DNA from: Peptoniphilus sp034090345
GTDB lineage: Bacteria > Bacillota > Clostridia > Tissierellales > Peptoniphilaceae
Assembly: GCF_034090345.1 (NCBI RefSeq)
Contig: NZ_JAXDSS010000093.1
Coordinates: 1-17,828 of the forward strand
Reading direction: 5' to 3'
Length of the DNA stretch: 17,828 bases
The number at the start of each line of letters is the position of its first letter. Positions within the stretch are counted from its first letter, which is position 1. Below the pieces are notes generated by a model. The model searched no databases. It was not told the DNA's origin and saw nothing but the letters and a program-made list of their open reading frames with translations. This document shows, in pieces, positions 1 to 7,667 of this stretch. The translations under genes were made by a program, and so were the position numbers.

Positions 1-1435
1 TTAATTTCTCTCCTGATAACCTGGAAAAATATAAATATTTTCCATTACTCTTGTCATTCATATATCCAACCTCCCTCAAATAACTATTATTAATTCTAAT
101 GACATTTTGAATATGTTCACTGCTATACCTAGTTTTATCTGTATTTGATATCTTATAATGAAGCATTTTATGAATAATTAAAAAATCATTTTGATTATTA
201 AATAAATTGTTCATTACTTCATTATAAACATATACATTTTTCTTACCTTCTTCAAAGTAAGCCCCTCTGATAAATTTCAAACTGCCTGAACACTCATTAA
301 TAACTCTCTGAATTGGCCTATTCAAAATATTGAAAGAATACTTTACCTGGTCCGAATCAATATTTCTAAAAAATCTTACTATTTGAACATCGGATAACTC
401 ATACTTCATATCTTCATTTGACTTTTCATCCATATTTTTTTGAATTGCATAATAAATTGAAGTATTTTTATTGATTTCTTTGAATACATCCTCTTTGATA
501 TTATTATTTATTTCTATTAAGTTCTTAAAGTTGCTAGAATAATTTACAAACAGCCCTCTATTATAGGCGTAAGTAAATCCAGCTGGAATACAAGTGTACA
601 CAAGTTTACACATTGGACATATTCCTACATAATTATTAAAATCATATACGTGACTATTTTTTTTCTTTGTATCAAATCCTAATTCTCTTATAAAGCAAAT
701 ATCATTATTCAAAGATGAAATCCTTGAACCACATGACATACATAAATATCTTGATTTATTTTTCTTTTCTTCATATTCATCTAAATATTCAATTGCCGGT
801 TTTACAAAATAATTTGCAATTTCATCATACATATCAGGATTTTTATTTTGTCTATTAAGTATGCTGACATTGTCCCATGCATTACGAATTATATTATAGA
901 TTATATTTTGGGCTCCTATATATTTTTTAGTATCCTTAAACTTAAAATAATCTATAGTTTCTTTGAGTAGTGAAATTTGATATTTAATTTCTAACATCTT
1001 ACTTTCTACAGTATCTTTTTTAGAGAGCTTAATCTTTTTTAATTCTTTTTCCTTAACTAATGGATTGAACTCACTATCTATCAATGAGTATGCTTTTTTA
1101 TATGAATTACTTGTCATGTATTTCTTTACATTATCTATTTGTGTGTTAAGGTTTTCCAAGGACTTATCATTAAAATTTTTAAAATCTTCTGACTCCCAAT
1201 TTAAAATACTATTTTCAAATGACACTATCCTATTAATTGAAAGTGTTAAATAATATGTGTCAATCAAATACTTAAAATAATATTCTTCAAATTTTCCAAG
1301 TGCTTCAAGTTCAAAACTAATTCCCTCTTTTGATACTTCAACATACTCATCTTTATACTTTAATATATTATATAATCCGAGCAATCCTGTATTGTACAAC
1401 CAATCTCCTGTTTTTAACTCAATTCTTTTCTCCAT
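1..1435 (-). CDS. cas8b1: Type I-B CRISPR Cascade large subunit Cas8b1/Cst1 (3' end outside window)
   Basis: Translating the minus strand from the ATG at 1435 gives an uninterrupted frame of about 478 codons that is still open at base 1, so the C-terminus lies outside the window. The protein carries two CxxC pairs: CMSC at residues 232-235 and CPMC at 273-276, the latter followed by KLVYTCIPAGF. This is the arrangement that defines the Cst1 (CXXC-CXXC, Cas8b1/Cas8a1-like) family. By family knowledge it is the large subunit of the type I-B interference complex and helps recognise the PAM and target DNA. The start has a close GGAGGAGGT ribosome binding site that overlaps the stop of cas6, which ends only 8 bases upstream, so the two genes are probably translationally coupled. 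The remaining genes (cas7, cas5, cas3 and perhaps cas4-1-2) would be expected to the left. The family call is good; the subtype suffix is less certain. Confidence 0.85.
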   Translation of the reverse strand, partial: MEKRIELKTGDWLYNTGLLGLYNILKYKDEYVEVSKEGISFELEALGKFEEYYFKYLIDTYYLTLSINRIVSFENSILNWESEDFKNFNDKSLENLNTQIDNVKKYMTSNSYKKAYSLIDSEFNPLVKEKELKKIKLSKKDTVESKMLEIKYQISLLKETIDYFKFKDTKKYIGAQNIIYNIIRNAWDNVSILNRQNKNPDMYDEIANYFVKPAIEYLDEYEEKKNKSRYLCMSCGSRISSLNNDICFIRELGFDTKKKNSHVYDFNNYVGICPMCKLVYTCIPAGFTYAYNRGLFVNYSSNFKNLIEINNNIKEDVFKEINKNTSIYYAIQKNMDEKSNEDMKYELSDVQIVRFFRNIDSDQVKYSFNILNRPIQRVINECSGSLKFIRGAYFEEGKKNVYVYNEVMNNLFNNQNDFLIIHKMLHYKISNTDKTRYSSEHIQNVIRINNSYLREVGYMNDKSNGKYLYFSRLSGEKL

Positions 1436-1443
1436 ACCTCCTC

Positions 1444-2163
1444 CTATACTACTGTAAGCATTCCAAAACCACTATTTTTAAAATTCCCTGCTCCCGCATT
1501 TAGCATATAACTTAATATGTATGGTTTCGCAGTTACTTTTAAAGTTGCCAAATTGGAAAGAACTTCTATTCCATAGTGTTTTACTTTTACCGTTTTATTT
1601 GATATCACTTTTACATCAAGCTCATCTAAATCATAAATACTTTCCGGCAAATCTTCTAAAATTTGATTTTTTAAATTTTCAGTAAACAACTCATAGCCTT
1701 TGTCATCACTTAATGAATGATACCAATCAGTATTATTTTCCTTATGATGCTCTCTCACCACAATTGGAGAGCTGGTTTTAAAGACTACACAATCCCCAGT
1801 AAATAGATTTTCTTTTAATAAAGACATATTCACTATCTTTAATTCTAAATCTTTGTACGAAATCACATCTCCTTTTGACCTTATAAAGGCATTGTAAAAT
1901 ACAATTCCCAACTTCAAATCAGCCGCTGAAAAAAATAAACTCACCTTTTTCCCTGGAATAGTAATGCTTTCTCTATTAAATTTACATTTAGGCATGTTTA
2001 GCGAAAATGTAAATTTCTTTCTTTTAGCACCACTTTCATATAACTCACGATATACTTCTTCATCTGACTTTAATAATATCGTCTTAAATAAAGATATAAA
2101 AATTCTATTCTTATCTTTTGGAATTTCGTCTTTATTTAAGTGCAAATCTACTTTTAATCTCAC
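1444..2163 (-). CDS. cas6: CRISPR repeat-specific endoribonuclease Cas6
   Basis: Cas6 cuts the CRISPR precursor transcript within each repeat to make crRNAs. The C-terminus has the family glycine-rich loop, GAGNFKNSGFGMLTVV (residues 224-239), matching the GxGxxxxxGFG pattern, and the N-terminus MRLKVDLHL is a typical Cas6 first strand. I chose the GTG at 2163 (239 residues): AGGAGG sits 7 bases upstream and the family N-terminus begins exactly there. The frame is open 19 codons further to a TTG at 2220, but that TTG is part of a TTGACA -35-like hexamer. The segment YRELYESGAKRKKFTFSL aligns with the usual catalytic-histidine region LHxxG..K.FTFS, with Tyr42 where His is common. First gene of the operon; cas8b1 follows after 8 bases. 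The family call is secure by motif; activity is not proven. Confidence 0.88.
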   Translation of the reverse strand: MRLKVDLHLNKDEIPKDKNRIFISLFKTILLKSDEEVYRELYESGAKRKKFTFSLNMPKCKFNRESITIPGKKVSLFFSAADLKLGIVFYNAFIRSKGDVISYKDLELKIVNMSLLKENLFTGDCVVFKTSSPIVVREHHKENNTDWYHSLSDDKGYELFTENLKNQILEDLPESIYDLDELDVKVISNKTVKVKHYGIEVLSNLATLKVTAKPYILSYMLNAGAGNFKNSGFGMLTVV

Positions 2164-2191
2164 TTTTCCACCTCCTCTTTTAATTAACTTA

Positions 2192-2220
2192 AGCTTACTA
2201 CTAACAATATTTTTTGTCAA
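2192..2220 (-). promoter_or_regulatory. Candidate promoter of the cas operon
   Basis: On the minus strand a perfect TTGACA (2215-2220) is followed, after 17 bases, by TAAGCT (2192-2197), a weak -10 that matches only partly. It lies just upstream of the AGGAGG that serves the GTG start of cas6. The -35 is convincing; the -10 is weak, and the surrounding AT-rich DNA offers alternatives further upstream. Confidence 0.4.
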
Positions 2221-2297
2221 CCTTATTTTATATATAAATAAAAGTTTTATTTTGATTTATACATTTTTAATTCATATTGTGCTATAATTAATCGTAA

Positions 2298-2361
2298 ATA
2301 TAATCAAATTGAAATGTAAATTATTTTATATACAAAAGCATTAATAGAATCAAATTGAAAT
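2298..2361. repeat. Direct repeat pair ending in ATTGAAAT upstream of cas6
   Basis: Two copies of ATAnAATCAAATTGAAAT lie at 2298-2315 and 2344-2361. They match at 17 of 18 positions and start 46 bases apart. The ending ATTGAAAT resembles the 8-base 3' handle of many type I-B CRISPR repeats. The period is too short for a normal repeat-spacer unit (about 65 bases) and no third copy is visible. It could be a degenerate array remnant, a leader element or a protein-binding repeat. Confidence 0.5.
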
Positions 2362-2388
2362 CATAGTTTTAAAAACCTTATCTACATT

Positions 2389-2435
2389 AAAAAAGTATTG
2401 TGCAAAAATCAACTTATCAACACAATACTTTTTTT
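2389..2435 (-). terminator. Rho-independent terminator after the M20D amidohydrolase gene
   Basis: Inverted repeat AAAAAGTATTGTG / CACAATACTTTTT with arms at about 2389-2402 and 2421-2435 and an 18-base loop. On the minus strand it begins right after the amidohydrolase stop and ends in a run of Ts. The arms are flanked by A and T tracts, so it could also work on the plus strand. It separates the metabolic operon from the cas operon. Confidence 0.75.
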
Positions 2436-2440
2436 ATTTT

Positions 2441-3628
2441 TTATTTATTTCTTTCTGTGAACTCAAATGCCAACTTGGCTAGCATTGCACTTCCTCTATA
2501 CAAAACTTCATCATTTGGTGAGAAATGAGAATTGTGCAAAGGCCAATAGTCTTTATCTTGTTCCGCTGTTCCCAACCAAATAAATGATCCCGGTTTTTCT
2601 GATAAATAAAATCCGAAATCTTCAGCTTTTAAAACAGGTTCTTTTACATCTTGAACATATTTTTCTCCAAATAAATCTAAAGCCTTCTCCTTTGCATACT
2701 TGGTCATTTCAGAATCATTTATTAAAGGGATATATCCTCTTTGATAATCTAAATCCCCTTTACAACCATATACTTTACATATTCCTTCTAAAATTTCTTC
2801 TAATCTATTTTCAACTAAATCCCTAACTTCTGGAGATAAAGCCCTACAAGTCCCCTCAATTTTAAAATCTTCCGCTACAATATTATATCTTGTCCCGGCA
2901 TTTATAGTTCCAACTGTTATAACAGCATTGTCAATTGCTGAAATATTTCTACTCACTATATGTTGAATAGCGCCAACATATTCGCACCCTGCAACTATTG
3001 CGTCCACTCCGTTTTCAGGTCCAGCTGCGTGAGATGCTTTACCCTTTATATTTACATAAAAGTGATCTGATGCTGCCATCAAAGGACCTTCTTTAAATCC
3101 CATAACTCCAAATGGTAGCTCAGGCCATACATGGAACCCAAAAATAGCATCCACGTCCTTCAATGCACCTTCAAGTATCATAGACTTTGCTCCGCCTTCT
3201 GGAGAAAGTTCTTCTGCTGGTTGAAATATCAATCTTACACTACCTTTTAATTTATCTTTATTCTGATATATGATATTTGCCGCTCCAAGTACCATTGCAA
3301 CATGATTATCATGTCCACAAGCGTGCATGTATCCTTTGTTTTTAGAAGTAAATTCTAAATCAGTTTCTTCTTCAATAGCTAAAGCGTCCATATCTGCTCT
3401 TAGGGCTACTTTTTTACCCGGCAAACCACCCTCTATATTTGCTATAATTCCATGTTTTCCATTCCCTAAACCTGTTTGTATGTCTGTAATCCCAATATTT
3501 TTTAGTTCCTTTAATATTATCTGAGATGTAATTTCTTCAAAAGTTGAAGGCTCAGGATTACTGTGTAACTCTGCTCTTAAGCTCCTTAGATGATCAGATA
3601 TTTTTTCTCCAAATTCTATATAATTCAC
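2441..3628 (-). CDS. M20D-family amidohydrolase (hippurate / N-acyl-amino-acid hydrolase type)
   Basis: Zinc-dependent cytoplasmic hydrolase of the M20D (IAA-amino acid / hippurate hydrolase, HipO-like) group, which splits N-acyl or N-aryl amino acids into acid plus amino acid. Numbered from the start chosen here, the visible metal-site residues are Cys104 and His106 in HACGHDNH, Glu139-Glu140 in PAEE, His166 in GFHVWPE and His365 in PLHNSHF. RADMDAL (about 77-83) is also typical. Length 395 is normal. Start choice: the GTG at 3628 has AGGTGA in front, whereas the GTG three codons upstream (3637) has no ribosome binding site. It is the last gene of its transcription unit, 54 bases after the glutaminase, and is followed by a terminator. 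Next to glutaminase, an acyl-glutamine substrate is plausible but is inference; the true acyl donor cannot be read from the sequence. Confidence 0.88.
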   Translation of the reverse strand: MNYIEFGEKISDHLRSLRAELHSNPEPSTFEEITSQIILKELKNIGITDIQTGLGNGKHGIIANIEGGLPGKKVALRADMDALAIEEETDLEFTSKNKGYMHACGHDNHVAMVLGAANIIYQNKDKLKGSVRLIFQPAEELSPEGGAKSMILEGALKDVDAIFGFHVWPELPFGVMGFKEGPLMAASDHFYVNIKGKASHAAGPENGVDAIVAGCEYVGAIQHIVSRNISAIDNAVITVGTINAGTRYNIVAEDFKIEGTCRALSPEVRDLVENRLEEILEGICKVYGCKGDLDYQRGYIPLINDSEMTKYAKEKALDLFGEKYVQDVKEPVLKAEDFGFYLSEKPGSFIWLGTAEQDKDYWPLHNSHFSPNDEVLYRGSAMLAKLAFEFTERNK

Positions 3629-3682
3629 ATTTATCACCTACACATATTTAATCTTTAAATAAAAAATCAATTCTATAACTGT

Positions 3683-4612
3683 TTAATAAATACTAAATTC
3701 TAATTCATTTGATATTTTTTCTAATATTTTTATTCCGACTAAAGAATTCCCTTTAGAGTCTAAGCCCGGGCAATAAGTTGCTATACCCATCTCATCTTTT
3801 GTTGTGGCTAAAATACCTCCTCCAACTCCACTTTTCGCCGGAATCCCTATATCAACTGCAAAATCTCCAGAATAATCATAAGTCCCACAAATTGCCATAA
3901 GAGTTCTAATAACTCTCGAATTTTTTTCTGTCAATATCCGTTCATTTTTTAAATTAATTCCACCTCTAGCAAGTACACTTCCCATATAAGCTAAATCTTT
4001 TGTATTAATCATAATCGTACAAGCTTTATTATATATTTCTAAAACCTCTCTTACGTCAATATCCCCCGGAAGTACTCCATTTTTTTGCATTGTATACATT
4101 ATTGCCAAGTTAGTATACCCTGTATCTTTGCTGCTTTCATAAATTTCAACACTGTATGTCAAATTATTATTTCCGGTCAATTTTCTTGTCATCTCTAATA
4201 CAGTTTCAAAAGTTTTATCTTTATCTCTACTAAATTTTCTAAAGAGAAAATAAGAAGTCATTAAAGCACCGGCATTTATAAATGGATTAATAGGTAGTTT
4301 TCCTTCTGATTCTTCTAAATCTACAATACTGTTATATGCTTTTGAAGAACCCTTTACCCCAATATACTCTCTTATATAATCAAGTTCGTAATTTTCTAAC
4401 AATACCGCATATAAAGAAATTTTAGCTATACTCATAATACTAAATTGTATATCTGTATCTCCTACTTCATATAAATTACCTTTATTATCATAGACTGCTA
4501 TTCCAACTTTACTCTTATCTACATTTGCTAAAGCCGGAATATAGTTTACCAAATTCCCGTCATCAACAAACTTTTTGCCATAATCATATGCTTGTTTTAA
4601 TATTTCTTTCAC
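3683..4612 (-). CDS. glsA: Glutaminase (GlsA type)
   Basis: Hydrolyses L-glutamine to L-glutamate and ammonia in the cytoplasm. The 309-residue protein has the whole glutaminase fold of the serine beta-lactamase-like superfamily: the nucleophile motif FSIMSIAK (Ser61, Lys64), NPFINAGA (Asn113), Y194 in the EIYNKAC segment, CGTYDYSG (Tyr245) and PAKSGVGGG (Lys260-Ser261). It is full length with no missing key residue. The start is GTG at 4612, supported by AAGGAGAG five bases upstream; no better ATG is nearby. It lies between a membrane protein (20 bases upstream) and the M20D amidohydrolase (54 bases downstream), with no terminator on either side, so co-transcription is likely. The context suggests it handles glutamine released from conjugates (inference). 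Family assignment is very secure. Confidence 0.95.
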   Translation of the reverse strand: MKEILKQAYDYGKKFVDDGNLVNYIPALANVDKSKVGIAVYDNKGNLYEVGDTDIQFSIMSIAKISLYAVLLENYELDYIREYIGVKGSSKAYNSIVDLEESEGKLPINPFINAGALMTSYFLFRKFSRDKDKTFETVLEMTRKLTGNNNLTYSVEIYESSKDTGYTNLAIMYTMQKNGVLPGDIDVREVLEIYNKACTIMINTKDLAYMGSVLARGGINLKNERILTEKNSRVIRTLMAICGTYDYSGDFAVDIGIPAKSGVGGGILATTKDEMGIATYCPGLDSKGNSLVGIKILEKISNELEFSIY

Positions 4613-4632
4613 AAATACTCTCCTTACAGAAT

Positions 4633-5343
4633 TTATATACTCTCTTTTTTTATCAACTTTATTATATTAGATTTATATAAAATATATGCTATAAGAATTG
4701 AAACCCCTAACATAACTAACATTGCATATCCTTCTTTCCCAGCTAGATTCATCACTAAAAAATTAAATGCAAATACTAATATCAAATCTAATATTGCCAC
4801 TAAAGGTTTCTTTGGAACGCTATAAGAGCCTGCACTTGTATTTATAAATGCCGAAATCCCCATACTTCCATAAAGAGCCGGCATTATATATGATGTTGCA
4901 GTTGTCACCACTTCACTGGTAAGTATTGGTTCTAACGGTACTAACAGCACCAATCCTAAAAACACTACTATCATTGTTACCATTCCAGAAATACATACAG
5001 CTATCATTCCTATAACATCCGCCATTTCAGACCCTGGAGTTGCATCAACTGAATTTATAGCTGATAAATAACAAGGAAACTTAATATTAGTTACATTTCC
5101 CATTATAGAATTTATATAACACGTATTCCCTCCCATAGGTATCATTGAAAGCTGTTCTGCCAACGCTGTTGGAACATATAATGCAAGTAAAGGTCCTGCT
5201 ACAGCAATTATTGCGCTTCCATCAGGCCACATATTATAAAATGTACACATAATTGTAGGAATAATGAGCATTATTCCAAGAGCAATTATCGTTGCTATCT
5301 TTCCATATAAATAAGTTTTTTCCATATATTCACTATGTTTCAT
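4633..5343 (-). CDS. Unnamed multi-pass membrane protein paired with DUF5058
   Basis: 236 residues with about six predicted membrane segments (roughly 12-34, 40-60, 108-133, 140-160, 178-200 and 203-225). I do not recognise a named family. Notable are a polar, cysteine-bearing stretch near residues 68-95 (PMGGNTCYINSIMGN, then KFPCYLSAINS) between the second and third membrane segments, and a TSAGSYSVPKKP loop near 165-176. The polar stretch could form a substrate path. The start is ATG 5343 with GGAGG six bases upstream, 10 bases after the DUF5058 stop. Tight linkage to DUF5058 and to amidohydrolase and glutaminase genes suggests the two are halves of a transporter for a glutamine- or glutamate-containing compound. 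That role is inference; the protein being an integral membrane protein is clear. Confidence 0.75.
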   Translation of the reverse strand: MKHSEYMEKTYLYGKIATIIALGIMLIIPTIMCTFYNMWPDGSAIIAVAGPLLALYVPTALAEQLSMIPMGGNTCYINSIMGNVTNIKFPCYLSAINSVDATPGSEMADVIGMIAVCISGMVTMIVVFLGLVLLVPLEPILTSEVVTTATSYIMPALYGSMGISAFINTSAGSYSVPKKPLVAILDLILVFAFNFLVMNLAGKEGYAMLVMLGVSILIAYILYKSNIIKLIKKESI

Positions 5344-5353
5344 ATAAATCCTC

Positions 5354-6073
5354 CTATCCTATTACTTTAGTCAATACAACAGCAATAAACATTCCTATTA
5401 TTAAGGCAAATGACATTACATAATCATTAAGCCACTTCATATTTAATTTTTTAGCTAAAATTGTAAGTATAAATGTAGTTACTGCACTCACAATTAAAGT
5501 TATTGCATGTATCTTTGATTTAGTCATTTGTACTACAACAAATACACTCATCATACCTGTTATCAATACTGATAGAGCTAAATCTCTAAAAGGAGTTTCT
5601 TTTTTCCCCGAAGTTGATACACTAGTGTGTAATTTTTTCAAAAAGAACACATTAAAAACCATACCAGCCATAATAGCTATACTCATCACAAACATTATTA
5701 CTCCAACAGCTTTTAAATCTCCCGCCGCTTGGAAATCTGTAAAGTCTGCATATCCAGCCCCCTTTACAGATAAATCCGCAGCTGTGAGTTCATATGGCAA
5801 AGACCCTACTACTGATAATCTAAACCAAGGCCAAGGAGCTCCCAATAGAGGTTTTAAAGTTATTAATCCTATTATTATTGAGATTGATGGCACAATTGAA
5901 AATACTATGGAACTCTTTATTACCGAATTTAATTTCTCTTTTGAAACATTTAACTCAAGCGCCCTCTTATATGCTCTTCTAAAAAAGAATAAACACATTA
6001 AAAATATACAAATTAAACCTATCCCTACAAGTAAGTACAATAACTTCCCATTCAAAACTTTATAAATATCCAT
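5354..6073 (-). CDS. DUF5058 family integral membrane protein, putative transporter subunit
   Basis: 239 residues with about six hydrophobic segments. The pattern of an FFFRRAYKRALELNVSK-like loop, then KSSIVFSIVPSISIIIGL, then the tryptophan-rich APWPWFRLSVVGS followed by YELTAAD is what I recall of DUF5058 proteins, a Bacillota family of unknown function often found beside peptidases. This is from memory, not a search. Start choice: the ATG at 6073 has GGGAGG five bases upstream; the frame is open 10 codons further to 6103, but that ATG has no ribosome binding site. First gene of a unit that continues through the second membrane protein, glutaminase and M20D hydrolase with short gaps. A transport role is inferred from context. 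Confidence 0.72.
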   Translation of the reverse strand: MDIYKVLNGKLLYLLVGIGLICIFLMCLFFFRRAYKRALELNVSKEKLNSVIKSSIVFSIVPSISIIIGLITLKPLLGAPWPWFRLSVVGSLPYELTAADLSVKGAGYADFTDFQAAGDLKAVGVIMFVMSIAIMAGMVFNVFFLKKLHTSVSTSGKKETPFRDLALSVLITGMMSVFVVVQMTKSKIHAITLIVSAVTTFILTILAKKLNMKWLNDYVMSFALIIGMFIAVVLTKVIG

Positions 6074-6120
6074 ATTAACCTCCCACTCAATATACTTAAG
6101 CATTACACTATCTAATTAAT

Positions 6121-6155
6121 ATTTTACCATATGATTTTTCATGATATAAATTAAT
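6121..6155 (-). promoter_or_regulatory. Candidate promoter of the DUF5058-glutaminase unit
   Basis: On the minus strand TATGGTAAAAT near 6120-6131 reads as an extended -10 (TGn followed by TAAAAT). A weak -35 (TTATAT) lies 17 bases upstream. Inverted ATGAT/ATCAT arms lie in the spacer. It sits about 50 bases before the DUF5058 start and downstream of the hairpin that follows the AbgB-like gene, consistent with a separate transcription start. Confidence 0.35.
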
Positions 6156-6184
6156 TTATTTTAATAATTTTTTAATGCAACTAA

Positions 6185-6234
6185 AAAACTAAATAGCCTA
6201 TTTGATTTATAATCTAACAAACTATTTAGCTTCT
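6185..6234 (-). terminator. Hairpin terminator after the AbgB-like gene
   Basis: On the minus strand, just after the stop at 6241, GCTAAATAG pairs with CTATTTAG across a loop of about 25 bases, which can itself partly pair (TTTG/CAAA). TTTTTTAG follows. This looks like a rho-independent terminator, possibly leaky, splitting the six-gene block into two units. Confidence 0.55.
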
Positions 6235-6240
6235 TTAAAC

Positions 6241-7638
6241 TTAGTCTTTTATATTAGGTTTTTTATTGTCCGGTATAGGACTAATAAATTCTGCACCTCG
6301 ACTTTTTTCTAATTCTTCTTTAGCTTTTAAAATTAAATCCGGATCTTTTAATAACTTTTTAGCTGCCGTATATAATACTTCTCCTGCCTTATGCATTCCC
6401 TTCATCGCTATTGAAGACTTTCCTTGAGCAACCTCTTCCCAAGAATGTCCTATTGTGCCAAATGCAAAACAAGCAACTGCTATCTGAGCTGTGGGTACAA
6501 CATTTGAAACATCTCCAACATCAGAAGAACCCATCATTATTTTATCTGTACTTAAATACTTAGAAATTTTTTCATGAAGAGAATGGTCCTTCATATATTC
6601 CATTTCTTCATTTGGATCTAAAACCATAGGTAAAACAATTTGGTTAGCAAAATTTATTTCCGGGTAAGTTTCTTTAAATTTAAAAGCATACTCCTTCTCT
6701 TCTTCAGTATATTTTACCGGTCCCACTTCTAAAAAGGCTTCATATAATAATTTTTCTAAAACTTTATTTGATATCATATTAGAACAAGCTTTATCAAATT
6801 CTATTTCATAATCAACGCCTGACATAAGCGCTGCACCTTTTACAATATCTTCAAATCTTTTATATAATTCTATAACAGATTTATTATTTTTAGATCTTAC
6901 TAAATATAATCCTTCCGCTTCAGCTTGAACAACATTTGGAGATTTACTTCCCCCATTTAATATGGAATAATGAATCCTATCAGTATCTTCCATATGCTCT
7001 CTTAAAAATTGAATACCTATGTTTGTTAATTCCAAAGCATCTAATGCCGAACGTCCAAGATGTGGACTTGAAGCAGCATGTGCACTAACTCCCTTAAATC
7101 TAACATAGCTTTGAATATTAGACAGCATAGAGCCTGTTATTACATGATTGTGATTAAATGGATGCCAAGAAAATGCCACATCAACATCATCAAATACACC
7201 ATATTTAGCCATAAAAGCTTTACCTGAGCCGCCTTCTTCTCCAGGACAACCATAATATATGACAGTAGCATCTATTTCATTCTCTATAATATAATCCTTT
7301 AGTTTAAGTGCAGCTTCCATTGCACCTACACCTAATAAATGATGTCCGCATCCATGTCCTGAACCGCCACACGTTAATTCTTCTTTTTTCAAACTATCAG
7401 CTTTTTGACTTAATCCGGATAGTGCATCAAATTCGCCTAAAAAAGCAATTTTAGGACCTGTTTTCCCATAAGTTGCCGAAAAAGCTGTGGGCATATACGC
7501 TAAATTATCTACAACTTCAAATCCATTATTCCTCATAAACTCCATTTGCAACTTAGCAGATTCAACTTCGTTAAACTTTAATTCTGCCAATTCCCAAATT
7601 TCTTTAGACAGCTTTTCCAATTCTTCACTATAAGTCAT
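6241..7638 (-). CDS. M20-family metallopeptidase, AbgB-like (p-aminobenzoyl-glutamate hydrolase subunit B type)
   Basis: Zinc-dependent cytoplasmic amidohydrolase. The AbgB-type signature is clear: LGEFDAL (67-73), GHGCGHHLLG (94-103, with Cys97 and His99 at the metal site), the CPGEEGGSGKA motif (131-141, Glu134-Glu135) and SWHPFNHN (157-164). C-terminal STDKIMMGSSDVGDVSN, then GHSWE, is also typical. At 465 residues it is close to the usual AbgB length of about 480. In E. coli, AbgA and AbgB together cleave p-aminobenzoyl-glutamate; here there is no AbgA-like partner beside it unless the M20D gene at 2441-3628 plays that role. The start is ATG 7638 with GGAAGG at a good distance. It lies 29 bases after the GltS-like gene. 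Substrate is uncertain: an aryl- or acyl-glutamate, or a dipeptide, is plausible. Confidence 0.87.
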   Translation of the reverse strand: MTYSEELEKLSKEIWELAELKFNEVESAKLQMEFMRNNGFEVVDNLAYMPTAFSATYGKTGPKIAFLGEFDALSGLSQKADSLKKEELTCGGSGHGCGHHLLGVGAMEAALKLKDYIIENEIDATVIYYGCPGEEGGSGKAFMAKYGVFDDVDVAFSWHPFNHNHVITGSMLSNIQSYVRFKGVSAHAASSPHLGRSALDALELTNIGIQFLREHMEDTDRIHYSILNGGSKSPNVVQAEAEGLYLVRSKNNKSVIELYKRFEDIVKGAALMSGVDYEIEFDKACSNMISNKVLEKLLYEAFLEVGPVKYTEEEKEYAFKFKETYPEINFANQIVLPMVLDPNEEMEYMKDHSLHEKISKYLSTDKIMMGSSDVGDVSNVVPTAQIAVACFAFGTIGHSWEEVAQGKSSIAMKGMHKAGEVLYTAAKKLLKDPDLILKAKEELEKSRGAEFISPIPDNKKPNIKD

Positions 7639-7667
7639 TTTAATCCTTCCTTCTAAAAACTATAAAT

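Noticed and set aside
1964..2287. Plus-strand open frame of 107 codons opposite cas6
   Set aside because: It is antisense to a well-supported cas6, has no ribosome binding site and its translation shows no family motif.
2283..2288. TATAAT on the plus strand upstream of cas6 as a promoter
   Set aside because: No plus-strand gene follows; the downstream genes are all on the minus strand, and such hexamers are frequent in DNA this AT-rich.
2221..2440. A true CRISPR array upstream of cas6
   Set aside because: Only two similar copies exist, 46 bases apart, with no regular repeat-spacer structure.
5625..6065. Plus-strand open frame of 146 codons opposite DUF5058
   Set aside because: Antisense to a gene with strong ribosome binding site and hydrophobic pattern; the plus-strand frame has neither.
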